From contig NZ_CP084874.1 in NCBI RefSeq assembly GCF_020526085.1, positions 3,906,001 through 3,970,000 on the forward strand: a stretch of 64,000 nt of DNA. The letters run 5' to 3'. Of the stretch, positions 63,613-64,000 are shown in pieces (position 1 is the first letter of the stretch; each line of letters starts with the position of its first letter). The stretch comes from Klebsiella africana (GTDB taxonomy: Bacteria > Pseudomonadota > Gammaproteobacteria > Enterobacterales > Enterobacteriaceae). The translations under genes and the position numbers were made by a program. The notes beneath the pieces were generated by a model that saw only the letters and a program-made list of their open reading frames with translations, made no database searches and was not told the DNA's origin.

Positions 63613-64000
63613 ATGTGTGAATACAATCAGTTTGGACAGGCAATCGGCGCCGCGCTGCCTGACTGGCAACCGCGTCCCTGGCCAACACGGCAGATCTTAC
63701 AGGGCAGTCGCTGTCGGCTCGAACCACTGACTCTCGCGCATGCTAGCGATCTGTTTGCGGCCCACCAGCTGGCGCCCGACACCCGCAGCTGGACCTGGCT
63801 GCTGCGTGAACCTGAGAGCAACCTTGCAGAATACAGTGCCTGGGTGGAACAGGTGGCCACGCTGGCGGACCCGATCCATTTTGCTGTCGTTGACCAACAA
63901 CACGGAAAAGCAATCGGCTCGCTGGCGTTAATGCGTATCGATGCCACCCACGGCGTAGTCGAGGTGGGACATGTGCATTTTTCACCGTTACTGAGCCGAA
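63613..64000 (+). CDS. GNAT family N-acetyltransferase, 5' part
   Basis: An open frame from ATG at 63613 running off the right edge (129 codons seen). The protein begins MCEYNQFGQAIGAALPDWQP and contains RCRLEPLTLAHASDLFAAHQ and AIGSLALMRIDATHGVVEVGHV, the pattern of RimJ/RimL-type acetyltransferases. GAGGAAACCG lies just before the start. It is divergent from the MocR regulator, which probably controls it. The substrate is unknown. Confidence 0.85.
   Translation, partial: MCEYNQFGQAIGAALPDWQPRPWPTRQILQGSRCRLEPLTLAHASDLFAAHQLAPDTRSWTWLLREPESNLAEYSAWVEQVATLADPIHFAVVDQQHGKAIGSLALMRIDATHGVVEVGHVHFSPLLSR

Overview
The window is chromosomal DNA from a Klebsiella-like member of the Enterobacteriaceae, most probably the K. 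pneumoniae complex. Gene order follows, in inverted orientation, the E. coli segment that runs from argU/folD through purEK, copA, ushA, adk, dnaX and acrAB to ylaC. Proteins are near identical in length to their E. coli counterparts, but the third-position GC is higher. E. coli loci such as sfm, rhsD, ybaQ/ybaST and aes are missing or replaced by other genes. Species cannot be fixed from the sequence alone.

Layout. 1-3.4 kb: start of cadA, then cadB and cadC (acid-induced lysine/cadaverine system). 3.7-9 kb: a genus-type variable stretch with a DUF1471 protein, a second LpxL-type lipid A acyltransferase, a GNAT enzyme, a divergent citrate synthase paralogue beside what looks like the tail of a deleted fimbrial gene, two short ORFs, and periplasmic hydroxyisourate hydrolase. 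9.2-12.36 kb: an islet ending at tRNA-Arg(UCU), with two unrecognised orphan genes, degraded DNA and an intact 1258-bp IS3-family element with a 3-bp target duplication.

12.7-20 kb: one-carbon and purine genes (folD, purE, purK with a PurR box), cysS, ppiB, lpxH and mnmH/selU. 20-30 kb: a porin with paired 16-bp repeats upstream, ybbP/ybbA, tesA, ybbO, cnoX, fetAB, qmcA/ybbJ. 29.8-32.8 kb: the cueR/copA copper module with a MerR-type promoter and a conserved CopA(Z) frameshift signal. 33-42.7 kb: ybaP with the ChiX sRNA antisense at its end, ybaK, ushA, fsr, ybaL, gsk, hemH, adk. 43-50 kb: htpG (perfect sigma-32 promoter), recR, ybaB, dnaX (tau/gamma frameshift), apt, ybaN, priC, rsmS and an Rpn-type nuclease. 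51-60 kb: mscK, acrR, acrA, acrB, all intact. 60-64 kb: tomB-hha, maa, ylaC, and a MocR-type regulator divergent from a truncated GNAT gene.

Most of the window is conserved housekeeping sequence. The points most worth checking are: a promoter- and Shine-Dalgarno-equipped ORF between acrB and tomB whose expected start codon is ATC; the citrate synthase paralogue with Asn in place of a catalytic His; the fimbrial scar next to it; the paired repeats before the porin; the orphan genes of the argU islet; and a 122-bp tandem duplication between adk and htpG. I found no evidence for a defence system, CRISPR array or complete prophage.
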